In this document: positions 10,848-22,900 of the stretch, piece by piece
Layout: the number at the start of each line of letters is the position of its first letter
Position numbering within the stretch: the stretch's first letter is position 1
Origin: Ditylenchus dipsaci
Taxonomy: Eukaryota > Nematoda > Chromadorea > Rhabditida > Anguinidae
NCBI GenBank assembly: GCA_004194705.1
Contig: SADC01001025.1
Location: 1-64,000 of the forward strand
Length of the DNA stretch: 64,000 nt
Direction of reading: 5' to 3'
Program-made: the position numbers and the translations under genes
Notes under the pieces: model-generated
Told to the model about the DNA's origin: nothing
The model's database searches: none
The model's input: the letters and a program-made list of their open reading frames with translations, nothing else

Positions 10848-12136
10848 ATGGGTGGCTATCATTCCAGCAAGGACAATGAAGAGCAAAACTTGGCTTACGA
10901 AGAAATGCTTCAGCTTTTGAACAAGTCGATTGAAGCCACTGAAAAAATCGAAGAGCTGCAAGAAAGTCGTATTCAACAATGTGAGCAAGAGCATAAGCAA
11001 AAAGAAATTATATCCAGAAAGCTGTGGATCGACAGAAGCAGGCTCTAGACGAATACGAAAAACGTTGTTATCTCAAAGAATTGGAAGAGGCAGCTGCCGA
11101 AGCGGAGCGATACAAGAAACAGCAGCAAGACACTGCTAGAGCTATGGCTTTCTACCACCAGGAATATTTGCGCAAAAAAGAGGTAAATTTTTTTGTTGGT
11201 CTTTGTCAATATTTTTCTTTCAGGAAAAGAAAACAACCTTCAACGACTTGGCGAGAAACAAGTCAGTGACCTGCAGTTGCGTGAAGATTGGCGCCGGAAA
11301 ATGGTGTGATCAGATTTCTAACTTTATTTGAGCTACATGTTTTTTTGCCAGGAAGAAGAGTTAAGTAAAATTGAGCAAACCAAAGTGGAACTGGAAAAGC
11401 AAAAGCAACGTCAGCAGGAAGTTGTCAACCAAAAAATAGTAGGTTTTGTTCTTACTAACGGCTCTACGACTTGTTCGATTATAAATCTATTGTGACTATC
11501 AGGAGGAAGAACTCAACAGAATTGCGATCGAGAATGCGCTGAAGAGTATGGAAGAAGAAGATGACGGAAATGCTTCAAAAGGTGCATTCAATCAGATTGA
11601 TTTCAGTGTATATCATAATATAGAAACCGCATGGAAGTCGGCTGGCACAGCTAAGAAGGAAGCCAAGAAAAAAAGAGGGTCTCAGCAGTTTCCTGGCAGT
11701 TCTCCAAGCACACCGTTTCTATTGCTGCAGGAAAAGTCGTTACTGACTAAAAGGAAGGAAGAACCAGTTGACATAAAGCCAGCAACTTTGCAGGTAATTT
11801 TTTGCATAATCAGATTTGTTTTGTTTTCTTTTTTTCTAGCTGGGTAGTTTTATTTTTTTAGAGTAAGTCCAGGACTGCAAAGCAATGGGCCATTCCGACA
11901 AGAGTTCTACAAACGAGTTCAGAGCCAACTCCTAGCGAGGCAATTGCAAAGAGTCCTTCTGATAATATCAATTGGGGGGAAAACGCAAGAAAAAGAAAAG
12001 AGTGAAGCTTCAAGAAACATTGTTGGATCCTTCACTTCTGCTGGACATAAATGTGGTGGGCGACCCGGATCGTGTAAATGCTGGTGAAATTGACAGAATG
12101 CCTCCGAAGTCAAGCAAGAAGAAAAAGAAGCGCTAA
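10848..12136 (+). CDS. Charged coiled-coil protein, five exons, frame breaks
   Basis: The coding exons are about 10848-11181, 11224-11301, 11353-11437, 11504-11794 and 11862-12136, with introns of about 42-67 bp. The product would be about 350 residues: it starts MGGYHSSKDN (an MGG N-terminus could be myristoylated), then a Glu/Lys/Gln-rich helical region over roughly the first 200 residues, e.g. EAERYKKQQQDTARA and ELEKQKQRQQEVV, then a Ser/Pro-rich part and a lysine-rich C-terminus KSSKKKKKR. Three frame changes are present: at the A-run 10999-11003, near the first intron, and at the G-run 11974-11979. Each is resolved by one extra base in a run, so sequence error is likely. The family was not recognised. 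Confidence 0.7.
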
Positions 12137-12223
12137 ATTTTTATTGCATATATATTTGTACAACTGTTTGAGAGTGTTATTGTTGCAGTAAACTGTGCGC
12201 TGGCTACTTATTGGCGTGACACG

Positions 12224-12862
12224 CACATTTCACTCTCCAGACATTTCTCTCTCTGGACATTTCACTCTCTGGTACATTTCACTCTTGAAACCATTATGAA
12301 AATTCGAAATGAAACCGATTGGTTTACTTTCTATTATTTGCAATGTGGAGTATGCTGGTCTTAACCGTAAAGCGGCCAACCTTCGCGCGGTACTTAAAAG
12401 TATATTCGACAGCTTTCCTATCAAAAATCTTTCATCTGATGTCGATTAATATAAAATAACAAAATTATAAGTAACAATTATTATAAGTAACAATTACTAA
12501 TACATCCAAAATTTCGGATCCGAGAGGTAGATACCTGATTAGAGCAAATATTATACCGGAGAGTGAAATATCAACGCTAGTAGCGAATATCCCCCCAACC
12601 CAACGATTTTCACTTTTTTACTTTAGTAAAAAGTACCCAAATTTATGTCCCAGACCTCGGAAAATGTGCGCAAACTCTTCATTAGTCACAACTTCCGTAC
12701 GCTGGCCTACCCCCAAGCCTAAGGGCTAAGCCTAAACTTGTTGTTTGCAAGGGTAGTTACAGCAATTTTTGAAGGGCGGATGCTTGGGGGGGGGGTATTC
12801 GCTACTAGCGCCGAAATGTCCTAGAGAGTAAAATGTCCCGGATAGTGAAATGTCACGTACCC
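12224..12862. mobile_element. Inverted-repeat element with GACATTTCACTCTC words
   Basis: The left arm (12224-12290) holds four copies of GGACATTTCACTCTC; the right arm (12815-12860) holds three in inverse orientation, both reaching outward to CGTGACA. Inside, GCTAGTAGCGAATAYCCCCC (12572-) faces GGGGGGGTATTCGCTACTAG (about 12787-12807). The latter motif also occurs near 5373. The element starts about 90 bp after the coiled-coil stop codon. Exact ends and duplication are not clear. Confidence 0.6.
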
Positions 12863-13531
12863 CTTATATGCATTTTTCTAATTTTATCATGAATAACAAC
12901 AAATTTAATTGCATTTAAATTTTGACCCTTTTTTGATTTTTAGATTTTTTAACACGGGATGTTTTTCTAACACTGATTTTTTAGATTTTTCTTAATACGG
13001 AAAACCACTATGCATTTCGTGCAGAATTACGCGCTGAGCAGGTAGGCTGAAAAAAATTTCAGAGAAGAGGGGTGATAACGGGTTGAACAGCATTTGAAAG
13101 TAGCTAACTTTCACCTACTCGCAGCCACCTGGAATTTGAGCAAAAATGAGTATTACTTGCTCAAATTTATTTACCACACGAGCGTATAATATCTCAAAAT
13201 GCAGGCTGTGATCATGGCCATTTGTTGCAATAAAACTTGTATCTGAGTGATTATAATTTTACAGAGAATTATTGATTTTTCCTATAAGGGCCATTTTCAG
13301 ACATCTCTTGTTTGCCCGTAAACGGCCTTAGTACGTTATACTTGCGTCCAACTGCTTAATGCGTGGTCAATACTTGTAGAGAAATTCAAGAGCTACAGTG
13401 TTAGCTATTTGTGGTGTCAGCTTATAGTGTTGTATCCCCACCGAGTTTGAAAACAGTTTTGTTGACAATGGCCTACCGCATGGATATACTCCGCATTTAT
13501 ATGCAAAACTGTTGGATTACACGTCGGATTC
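12863..13531. other. Intergenic, nothing recognised
   Basis: AT-rich, no supported gene. A fragment resembling the GCGCATCTC repeat's flank (GTTGACAATGGCCTACCGCATG) occurs near 13,462-13,485. Confidence 0.4.
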
Positions 13532-13539
13532 ATGTTCAG

Positions 13540-14378
13540 CAGCGCTGTGCATTTGGCTCGTTTGCGAGGAAGCAGCTCGCATCCCTTAAAAGCAAGCAAC
13601 GCGAGCTGCTCGCTCGCCAAATAGCTAACTTTATGGCTCGCCAAGTTAAAGAACAAAGTGACAAGAGCTTCTTATCTCGCGAGCCATTTGGCTCGAATAT
13701 ATAATAAGCCTAAGCCTAAGCGTATGGTTCGGCTCGCGCAAAGTAGTGTTAATAGAAATAAAGCCAAAATCTTGATTATTTTTTTCAAATTTTTGACTGA
13801 TTTTTTGCAAAATTAATAGGGTTGTCGAGCCTTCGAAATCTTTGAGCCTTCGGTTCGGCTCGAAGCTCGAAAAAATCGAACTTTCGAGCCGAGAGCTCGG
13901 AAAAAAAAATTTTCGGCAGCTTTGCTGCCGCGTAATAAGTGTCTCTCAGCCGTCAAATTTTTCGAGCCTTCGGTTCAGCTCGAAGCTCGAAAGTTTCGAG
14001 CCTTCGATTCAGCTTGAAGTTCGAAAAAAAATCGAACTTTCGAGCCGAAAGTTCGATTTCGAGCCTTCGGCTCGACAACCCTAAGCATTAAGCTAGTAAT
14101 ACTTTATTTGTCCTTTTCCTTGTCTTTAACAATAAATCGACTTTCAAAACTCACATAAAAGCGCGAGCCGAACCATTCGTTTTTGTTTGCGACCCAAATG
14201 TTTTGCGATACAAATGGCTCGTATGGTGTTGGCTCGCTTAAAAAAAAACAAGTACGCGAGCCAATTGGCTAGCATATATAAATGAAGGCGAGCCATATGG
14301 CTCGAACCCATATGGCTCGCTAGGACATGCGATTTTAGGTCTTGCATTTGGCTCGCGCGAGCCAAATGGACAACACTG
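13540..14378. mobile_element. hAT-type element with GGCTCGC words
   Basis: The ends are CAGCGCTGTGCATTTGGCTCG-like on the left and, inverted, CAGTGTTGTCCATTTGGCTC on the right. The perfect 8-bp target duplication ATGTTCAG is at 13532-13539 and 14379-14386. The arms contain about twenty GCGAGCC/GGCTCGC words. The target lies in the ATGTTCAGCGTAGTC word of another dispersed repeat. A second hAT-type element is nested inside. Confidence 0.8.
13817..14083. mobile_element. hAT-type MITE with TTCGAGCC words
   Basis: The ends are TAGGGTTGTCGAGCC and GGCTCGACAACCCTA. The flanking octamers AAAATTAA (13809-13816) and AGCATTAA (14084-14091) agree at six of eight positions. The interior is a chain of GAGCCTTCGGTTCGGCTCGA-type palindromes. 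It is nested in the element 13540-14378. Confidence 0.75.
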
Positions 14379-14434
14379 ATGTTCAGCGTAGTCAATTTGC
14401 TTCTAAAACCATTATTTTAGTAGAACCCACTATG

Positions 14435-14765
14435 ATTTGAAATTCCACTCAAAACAAAAAACATTTAAATAAAAATTTTGATTTTTGAATTTTGAGACTC
14501 GGGTCTTTTTGAATTTTCAGAGCAGTTTTTCAGGCACATCGACTATTCTCAACATGAATCCGTCATAAAGGCTGTAAAAAATGCAGGATTATCGCATCGA
14601 CTTTTATTTCTGAAATTTTTATTTTTTGACGAATTCATGTTCAGAATAGTCGATTTGCCTGAAAAACTGCTCTTAAAATTCAAAAAGACCCGGATCTCAA
14701 AATTCAAAAAATCAAAAATTTTAATTTGAATGTTTTTTGTCTTGAGTGGAATTTCAGATCACAGT
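14435..14765. repeat. Inverted repeat of the GTTCAGCGTGGTCGA family
   Basis: The arms 14440-14560 and 14630-14760 are reverse complements, running through GAGTGGAATTTCAGATC, TTGAGACTCGGGTC and TTCAGGCAAATCGAC. Related copies lie at about 15,300-15,430, 39,790-39,900 and 58,830-59,065. No coding capacity was seen. Confidence 0.65.
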
Positions 14766-15150
14766 GCACGGGCTTTCAAGACAAAGAAAAATCGGCAATT
14801 GAGCTTTTACTGAAATTTTCAGGAGTCATGTCCACTTCAACCAGGTATATCGTTTTTCTGCTACGTCACTTTTTTATTTCCTACGTCTATCTGAAAGAGG
14901 AGTTTCAAGGCTACATTTTGGTACCAAAACTATGTCGATAAATACTTTTTTTTTTTGATGTTTTCATACGCAATTAAGTTTGCTTAAATTCTTGAGAAAG
15001 TGGCTGCAAAAGTCGGTTTTTTTATCCCCGATGTTAATCGATGTTAAAACAATGAGAAGTGTGTTCTAGAAATAAAATTTTCGAATTCCTCGCGTTTTTT
15101 TAGTCTAGGAGTTCCCTTTCCGGCAAAAAAAATAAAAATAAATAAAAGAC

Positions 15151-15220
15151 GCCACCGGTGGGAGTCGAACTCGAGTCCCTTTTTGGTCACAAGCAAGAGT
15201 TTTACCACTACACCACCAAA
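15151..15220 (-). other. tRNA-like remnant
   Basis: On the minus strand TGGTGTAGTGGTAAAACTC is a good A box and GAGTTCGACTCCC a B-box-like arm, with a possible GTG (His) anticodon loop between them and a T-run after the 3' end. The acceptor stem does not pair and the T stem is poor, so a tRNA pseudogene or SINE head fits better than a working tRNA. Confidence 0.35.
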
Positions 15221-16189
15221 TTCAATACAATTGACTCAACTGCATGTTTTGAAAGCCCGTGAGTGGGTTCTACTAAGCGTTTGAATAATTATTGTCCTGA
15301 GCGGGATTCTAAATTTGACGGTTACTTTTAAGCCGAAAAGCACTTTTACATGAAAATCGACCACGCTGAACACAATTCTGGCATCAGTATCACAAGTTTC
15401 TACTACAGAAATAAATTTCTTAGTAAATTTCATTATATCATTTTGAGTAAGTAATTTGTTTTGCCCAGAGCTTCTGCGCGCATTACTTTTTTTTTCAAAA
15501 TTTTGAGAATTATCTGTTATATCAGAATCTGGCGTCGAAAATTAGGGGGCCAAATTTCAAACGTCTAAGAATTCATAATTTTCGGTTTAAAATAAGTTTG
15601 GAGAAATGGGTTTTTTACTTTATTGTTTTATTATGAGAATCTATCTATTTATATGCTAAAACTTTATATACCGAAAGAAAGCCCGTTCAATTCTGCATAG
15701 AAAAGATATTATAAGTGCATAGGTTCAGTGATATATACATGGCGGAAAATCAAAAAATAATGTAGGATCCAGTTGTTCAAAGCGCCCATAACAGCCAACT
15801 TTGAAATGGCTCTATCTCGCAAAATATTTGTTAAAAAACTGAGCTGTTTTTATCAAAGTTGTTTAGAATTGTCTGCTCTATCTTATAGACGCAAAAGAAA
15901 TTTTTTGAAGAAATCAAGGTAACAAGCCTTCCGAAGAGAAGGTCCAATATTACAGAAGAATACTTTTAACCCTATAAAGACGGCTGATTTTGAGACCCCT
16001 GAAAAATTTGAAATCGTGTTTCAGAGAATTTTTTTGCAGAGTTTGGACAAATCAGTTTTCTCCATGGAGTTGTAACCCAATATACCCCCCTCCCCATAAT
16101 TTTTTGGCTTAGGTTTGAGGCTCAGAAACAAACCATAATAATTTTAGCTTTTTTTTTTCAAAAAAAGTATGTTTTTAGGTAACCTAAAA
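15221..16189. other. Intergenic with a partial dispersed repeat
   Basis: It contains a diverged copy of the repeat with AAATCGACCACGCTGAACAC (about 15,355-15,374). The rest shows no gene; near 16,080 a run AATATACCCCCCTCCCC faces GGAGGGAGGGGTATATT near 16,197, a small inverted pair. Confidence 0.4.
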
Positions 16190-16267
16190 AATTATTGGAG
16201 GGAGGGGTATATTCAGCTAGCGTCAAATTTTTTATGAAGTGGTCCACTTTTACAGAAAATACGGAGC

Positions 16268-16442
16268 AACAGAACCTTTGGGGCCCCACTCGCCAGAACC
16301 AAAGGGTCCCAGTCATTTTAAGTCTAATCTATGCAAAAAAAATGTTCAATTTGAATTCGCGCCTTACTTATTTTTCGCGTAGATTAGACTTAAAATGACT
16401 GGGACCCCTTTGGTTCTGGCGAGTGGGGCCCCAAATGTTCTG
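16268..16442. repeat. Near-perfect 175-bp hairpin
   Basis: GAACCTTTGGGGCCCCACTC, then GGGTCCCAGTCATTTTAAGT and CTAATCTATGC, face their reverse complements ending GGCCCCAAATGTTC. The loop is about 50 bases. No target duplication could be read. Confidence 0.7.
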
Positions 16443-16467
16443 GATAGCCGAAAATAGCTTTTAATTA

Positions 16468-16639
16468 TCAAATTTCTGTCTGATCCTGATATTGGGCGTA
16501 GTAATTCTGTCTGATAACTTTGCTCATAATATTGTGCTGTTGCTCAAAAGCCATTGCTCTTATTTCTATGCATAATTTGTCCTGTAACAACACCTATTAC
16601 AAGGCAAGCGAAGATAACAACAAAGAAAACAGAATGCAT
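16468..16639 (-). CDS. Possible small secreted peptide, frame-broken
   Basis: On the minus strand an ATG at 16637-16639 opens MHSVFFVVIFACLVIGVVTG, a good signal peptide, then QIMHRNKSNGF and a stop at 16544-16546. In a second frame the sequence continues as AMAFEQQHNIMSKV and RQNYYAQYQDQTEI, stopping at 16468-16470. Joining the two needs a net shift of one base in the AATAAGAGC stretch. The downstream part looks peptide-like and rich in Gln and Tyr. No TATA box or poly(A) signal was convincing. It could be a real short secreted peptide or chance. Confidence 0.3.
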
Positions 16640-17030
16640 TTTTAGATACAAAGATAGCTACTTCCATTACTGCTCCATTTACTGATGAGTTATTTCGACA
16701 ACACTTCAGGCTGTGCACATCTAAGGCGTGCATTTCACGTGTGTTTTATTACTCTAAACCAACACCCATCTAGGAAGCAAAAAGGCAAAAGAAAAAGAGC
16801 AGAGAAAGTGATGTTTGGTTACGCAAAAGCAGGGGTTAGACAGGCATCTAAGCTAGCATAACCTCTCAAGTATGCAATCACACTAGGCAATAGCTGGTTT
16901 TACAGCATTCTCTGACTCTCTCAACACATTGAATCTAGCTTTTTGTCTGTTTCTTTACCTTTGTTTCTCGTTATTTTCACAGCCTAGCTCGCCATTTTTC
17001 TCTGACATATAGAAGTTGCTGGAAGCTAGC
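16640..17030. other. Intergenic, nothing recognised
   Basis: No gene or clear repeat was seen. It may hold the promoter of the minus-strand peptide, but no TATA box stands out. Confidence 0.4.
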
Positions 17031-17035
17031 CTTTG

Positions 17036-18058
17036 AAAAGCTAGTACAGGGTGGGGCAATTTTTTCTGACGAGTTTATTTTGGCCATAAATTTTTCAATT
17101 TTGTCGAAGTCTTTTATGGCACCAAAACTGTTTAATGTTGTCACCGTTTTTTTTTTTAAAACGTGTTCAACTGAAAAGCTATTTTTTGTTTAGATATTTT
17201 CTACACAGCTCCAGAAAAGTAAAAAGTATATCGAAGGGCTTATTGTTGAGGGCAAAAATGTGGCAGCATTCACTGACTTGATAAGAATGATGGGCCATGA
17301 AACCTTGACCTCTGCATCTCCTTTTGTATGGCCGCAATATATGCTTGATTCGATTTATTTCTGTGGGATGGATAAAGAGTTAGTCTACACAGCTCCGATC
17401 ATCAGCATGGCGTAATACTCCGAACAAGCGTTCCTTCGCGAACGTTTCTCGAGAAATGATCGGCAGAGCAATCGGAGCCTATGAAACCCACCTAGAATAC
17501 TTCCTAGAAATGAATTAAAAAAGTGTCGAGCAATAATACTTTGAAAAAACGGCTAGCGGAAGATTGCGCTAAACAAAAATTGCCAGAAACTAAAAGAACC
17601 TAAATTTACCGGAAACTAAATCCATCGAAATTTACCAAAACTAAAATTACGCCATCGAGAATAGCACCACAATTTTCACAATCGCTTGACCGGCTATATG
17701 CTCATGCTCGAAAATAATATGGCAGTGATATGAGATCAAAGTAAAAAAGCTTTACCAAATCATGACTCTTGTTTTTGCGGATTTCGATGGCGCAAATTTC
17801 GTTCATGGCAATTTCGTTGTATGAAAATCAACATTTGGTAATTTTCGTTTGGGACAATCTCCCCTAACCAAAAAAACGGTCGTTATTTTTGTCTGTCGAA
17901 ATCTGTGTCTGTTCTAGTGAAAAATTTCTGCAATTTTAGCACGAATCAATTTCTCAACATCTCAGCTTTCGAAAAAAGACCTTGTCAAAATATTAAAAAT
18001 TCAAAAGTTGATGGTCAAAATAAACTAGCCAGAAAAATTGCCGCACCCTGTACTAGCT
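17036..18058. mobile_element. TIR element with CAGGGTG ends
   Basis: AGCTAGTACAGGGTGGGGCA at the left and its reverse complement at the right (about 18,037-18,056) are followed inward by matching TTTATTTTGGCCAT segments. Arms are about 45-50 bp. TA dinucleotides sit at 17045-17046 and 18051-18052, but the similarity runs past them, so ends and duplication are uncertain. CAGGG fits hAT or Tc1/mariner. The interior (17,200-17,520) shows no recognisable transposase; an 8-bp-duplication element is nested at 17551-17869. Confidence 0.6.
17551..17869. mobile_element. Short foldback-class element
   Basis: The ends are GGCTAGCGGAAGATTG and, inverted, GGTTAGGGGAGATTG, like the elements at 1321 and 7490. 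The flanking octamers GAAAAAAC (17543-17550) and AAAAAAAC (17870-17877) differ at one base. The arms hold variants of TTTACCRAAACTAAA and GGCAATTTCGTT words. Confidence 0.65.
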
Positions 18059-19820
18059 TTGTAATTCTAGCCACAAATGTCTTTTTTTTGTCTTTTTCTC
18101 TGCTTTTCAGAAAGCCTACAATCAATTCAGCCGAAAATTTGTCTTTTTCTCTGCTGTCTAAGAGCCCGATGAACAATTCTCTCAGCTTTTTCATTCCAAT
18201 AGGGTTCCCCAATTTTTTGCTAGCTGCTTTGCAAAAGCACCAAAGAACATGTTGATTAGCTGGCCGCGACTTTGTACCACTTTTTCAACTTTTTTGCTAG
18301 TGTCCAGCAGTTGTGTGCTTGTTTTCGATACTCCTTTGTTTCCCAGCCCCAAAATATTCGTTTTTGTTCCTGTTTGTTTCTCGCTGATTATTATCTCATT
18401 TGCTGTTGTTATTGGTGGTTGGTGAGATTGTTGATCAGCGCCTGAAAAAGCACCGCAGAATATTTTCTTTGGTTGAACCCCCCGCAGATTTGGTTCACTA
18501 ATTAAGTAGATGGTCAACAGCCATTTATTAAAGTGTTTTCTTGTTTTTGCCAAAACTTTTTCTGGGGTCTTTCTTTGAGTACGGTTATGAAATGAGCCCC
18601 TAGTTTGTATATAAATATCAAAGTCTGTCTAAAAAAAATTAAGTCAGAATTTTGTTTTGATAGAAATCAGGTGCAGGGAGTTCCTGAATTTTATGACCTT
18701 TTAAGTTTTTTTGTTTTAATTGTATGTGTTGGACGAGACTGATTTTAATCAGTTAAAGTGACTAGAATACAGCTCTGTGTAAACAACTTTTTAGTTTGCA
18801 GAAAAAATGAGTAAAATTTGTTTGCAGAAAATATAAAGAATCGGAGCTAGAAACCACCATTTTTGAAAAAAATTGCACAAAAGACTTTAGTAGTAATGGC
18901 TAGGCCCTGAGCCTAAAACTAAGCCTACGGGTCTAAGCCAAAGCCTAAGTCTAAATTATTGGTTAAGGTTTATTACATTAGCATTTTTTGGGAGGGGCAT
19001 ATCACACTAGCGCCGCTTGCGTGCTTTGACATCCAACTTCTTACCTCTATTGTAAGCCAACCTTTAAACATTAGTTACAGCACTTTATTAATACAGTTGA
19101 TTCTATTTTTTACGTCGAATCAGAAGGCGAAAACTTAAAATTTTACAATTTTTTGGCTGAGTTTGAGGGACAACGTCCGTGAGCGTTTTGCGCTTTGTAG
19201 CAAAGTAGGTTAGCGTATGTTAGGACTAACTGTTCGTAATTTCCCAACTGTAAAGTAGTTATAAAAGCACTAAGCCTTAAGCAAATCTATGACCTTAGCG
19301 CAGTGACCGCTCCGCGAAATGATACCTCTCTGATCTTAAATTGACTAGCAAATTTATGGAGTCGCTAGGGACAGATTTCATAATAACACTGCTAGACGTA
19401 TTAATTAAACTCTAGCAAAATCGGGTTTCGCACCTAAAATGTTATCTCTTGTGTAGTTTGACTGATTTTTACTTTTTGGACAGAAGTAATCAAGGTCGCC
19501 ACTATTAGAATATTTCTAAAAAAGCGTATACTAGTTTAATGTTTCAAATACTGAAAATTACAACCCAATATATCAGAAAATATTTTAAGAGTCCGTAAAT
19601 TGTATCTTTAGTTGTACTTTTTTTCAATGTTTTGCTTTGGCAAAACACATCATAAAGAATTTTTCTGCTGCTTTATAGAACAAACGAGAAAGACGAAGAA
19701 AATGTTTAGTCGTTGTGCTCACTGTCTTCTTTAAATACAAAATAGTTTTGTTATCTGTGCGCATCATCCTAATTTGTACATTAATTTGAGCTTTAGCAGA
19801 AAATAATAACCCTAATTTTC
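18059..19820. other. Intergenic upstream of TPS
   Basis: No gene is supported. It holds diverged AGCCTAAGCC words near 18,900-18,950 and GCGTATGTTAGGAC near 19,211, linking to the hairpin at 5478, plus AT-rich unique-looking sequence from 19,300 to 19,820 that may include the TPS promoter. No TATA box was singled out. Confidence 0.4.
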
Positions 19821-19822
19821 AG

Positions 19823-19904
19823 GAATTTCTAATTAAAACCCTTCTTATTCAAATTATTCTATTCTAACGCTTAATTCAATTTTATCTCACCACAAAATCA
19901 CTAA
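19823..19904 (+). promoter_or_regulatory. Probable TPS 5' UTR after an acceptor site
   Basis: AATTTTCAG ends at 19822 and begins a possible leader of 82 bases up to the ATG at 19905. It could be a spliced-leader acceptor or the end of an upstream UTR intron. Confidence 0.35.
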
Positions 19905-22900
19905 ATGACCACAAATTTATTGGTTATGGACACTGTAGACAAAGGTTAGTTTGTTTTAAAGGATTTTCAAATTCTAATAATTATAATTAAATGCGGCTAT
20001 ACTATAGAACACACAGATCCCACTAACAAGAAGATGTTGAACATAGTTTTGAATACTGGGGCCTACCGCATAAATAAACTCTGGTATGCATGGTTTTTCA
20101 TGCATCCACAGTCACTTTCGAGTGATTTGTGTCTAAGGTATGTGGGTGTGCGCATCTCAACTCCAAGCCCCCTGCGCCCCTGAAGGGGGCTTGGGGGCTT
20201 GTGGTTGAGATGCGCGCACTCACTTACCTTAGACCTGATTCCGAGAAGTACTCTTGACCATAAAATGCATATAGAGTCTCTTTTTGCCACGGCCCAGTTG
20301 AAAAACATATTAGGATATCCGAAATAGTCAAGAATTCATTTTTTTTAAATAATTTCGCCATGAAAGTGACCCCTTTTATTCCCTTCTCCTCCCAATACAG
20401 CACTAAATCTCTTCAAAAATGTTTTGGCGGGAATTCAAAAAAGTATTTTTTTTTTGAGTTTTCCTAAATTTTTGCCTTGGGGGACCAAGGCAAATCGAAA
20501 AAAAATTCGATTTTTCGGAAAGCAAAGTGTTTCCGTGCCGTTTCAGAGCACGAGAAACAATATGAGACGGGTCCTTTCCCTTTAAGGAAAAGTAAATTTC
20601 GCTAGCTGGAGGGTGGGGGGGGCGGATTCTATAGTGTTACAGTCAAGTCTCGATATAAGATACACCCTCGGGACCGGACCAGGTGTATCTTGTATCGAGG
20701 TGTATCTTACATCGAGGCTAATTTAAAAGGGTTTATATAACTTGGGGTGGAACCAGGTGTATCTTATATCGAGGTGTATCTTGTATCGGGGTATCTTATA
20801 TCGAGACATGACTGTATCTTTAATGCTATATTAAAAGTTTTGATTGATATTTTCCACATGCTGAAGGATCTATTTTACGGGGTAAATTACTTAACGGTAA
20901 ATTACGTAAATTACTTGTTTAACCTTTTGAGGGGAGAAAGTAACCACAGCCGAAAAAAATTAAATTGGTTTGATATCTTCTAAATTGAAGTCGAATTTGA
21001 ATTTTTAAATTTTGCGCGTGAATAATCATGGTTTTTTAAAAACAACTATGACTTTCTATTTTCCTTTCTGTAACGTCTAAAAAATAGACATTACCTGGAG
21101 TGATCACTAGAACGTGACACTAACTTTTTTGTCTTTTGCACACACAGAGAAGTTGGGGCTCCAACTGCTCAGACTTCCAGATTTGGGAGCAAAACAAAAG
21201 AGAGCAACCATTTCCGTTTGTCATTATTGGTCTGTGAGTATGTGCTAGTTCAATTTCTCATTTATTGATTTCTTTGTTATTTATTCTTGAGTTAACCAAC
21301 AACAACAACTGTTTTTTATGGAATAATTAGGGTCAATTGACCCCATTTTTGAAAATATTTATCCAATAGTCTCTTGTCTAAAATATCAAAATAGGAGTTC
21401 TTAACTGTCCCCTCTTTTGAAAAATCAAAGAAACCCTCGAAAAATTACCAAAATATTAGTGAAGTAATTGTTTGAAAAATACGGATGTTCCCAGTAAGAA
21501 TCGATTAGAGAATTTAAAACGCTACTCAGTTTAAGGAAACACCCAGCTTGACTTTAGCTAATTTTTACAGTTTTACGTACAGACGACGTTCAGATTAACG
21601 AAACTTCAAGCTTGAACGCTTAGGTGAAACCCACCCTAATCAATCGAAAAGAAAACTTGAAACCTTGCCCTGAAACCCGACCGGGTTTAATTCGCATTTA
21701 ATTCGCTCTGATAAGAACTCCCATAAGCTAAATGTCCTCAAGAATCCAGCTCACTGAGAAGAATTTTTAAGATTTACATTTTCTAAAGCCCTTAGTGATC
21801 ATTAGTGTAACAAACATTGTTTCAAAGTATTGGTGGTCAAATTTATGATCATATTCTTTTTGGTGAGTATGATTCCTGAGGACACTTTGGCTTTTTGGTA
21901 TATCATCTGAAATTTTCATTATAGAAGTAGGTACTTTCATATAAACATGAAAAAAATTTGAAAAACTGATTTGTACCGGATCTGCAGTCGGCCATTGATG
22001 TGTCTTGGGTCAAACGGCTAATCCTAACCATATAGCCACACCAAGTGGTACAATAAGCTATTTTTGGCCCTTCATTACCTGAGTTTGTCCGCTTGATGGA
22101 ATCAATAAAAGTGGTACAAGTGGATTATCAGTTGGTTGTCTGTTTATTACAGTCGAAAACAACAACAACACCAGCAGCAGTAGCAGCCAAGTGTGTGTAC
22201 CCTTTCGCCACCCCCCCCCCACTCCCGAATTGGAAGGCAGATAAGAGGTGCATTTTCACTATTGATCAGTTGTCTCATTTAGGAGAAAAGAGTGTGTTTT
22301 GTCCTGCCTGCTATCCTTTACAACTCTCCAATTCATTTTGTTTTTATCAATACTGCCGGCAACGAGACTATCTAAATTAGTTTTTTGTGATTTTGTGTAA
22401 ACAGCCTTAAAGATATTTTGGGAGAAAAGTCTTGAAAACAACGCGCTTAGGATGTTGAGTTTAGAGATATGCCAGTTTAAAAAAGTTGAAACAACTCTTC
22501 AGACAAAACCAATGGAGTACCATTGTTCATGTTGATCAACTAAAATTATTAAAATAAAACGTAAAAAACAGGACATTTACACTATTTTTCACAAAAATAG
22601 GGCGCATTTGCCACAAAGTGTGCCAAAAAGAAGGCACTCAAATAGGACAAGTTAATTACCTTGAGTTTATTTAAATTTTTTGTAAATATTCGGAAAACAT
22701 ACCTTGGCTAAATTACACAATCTTGAACTCGCTCAACATCAACTTTAAACCACTTTTTAGATATTCCAAGGGTCGAAACGTGTAGAAAATATGATTTAAA
22801 ACGCGGACGACCATTTAAAAAAAAAGACTAAAAATCTACTTTTTGCCTTGGAGGACCAAGGTGAACCAACCTGAAAGGGTACCTAATACCGTTAAAGGGA

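Noticed and set aside
15151..15220. Functional tRNA-His
   Set aside because: A and B boxes are visible but the acceptor and T stems do not pair, so it is listed only as a tRNA-like remnant.
17200..17520. Transposase inside the CAGGGTG element
   Set aside because: I looked for a DDE-type frame; no frame stays open and no motif is recognisable.
21147..21240. Alternative first exon of TPS
   Set aside because: An acceptor-like CACACAG is present, but no start codon with a frame joining 25267 in phase was found; the ATG at 19905 fits better.
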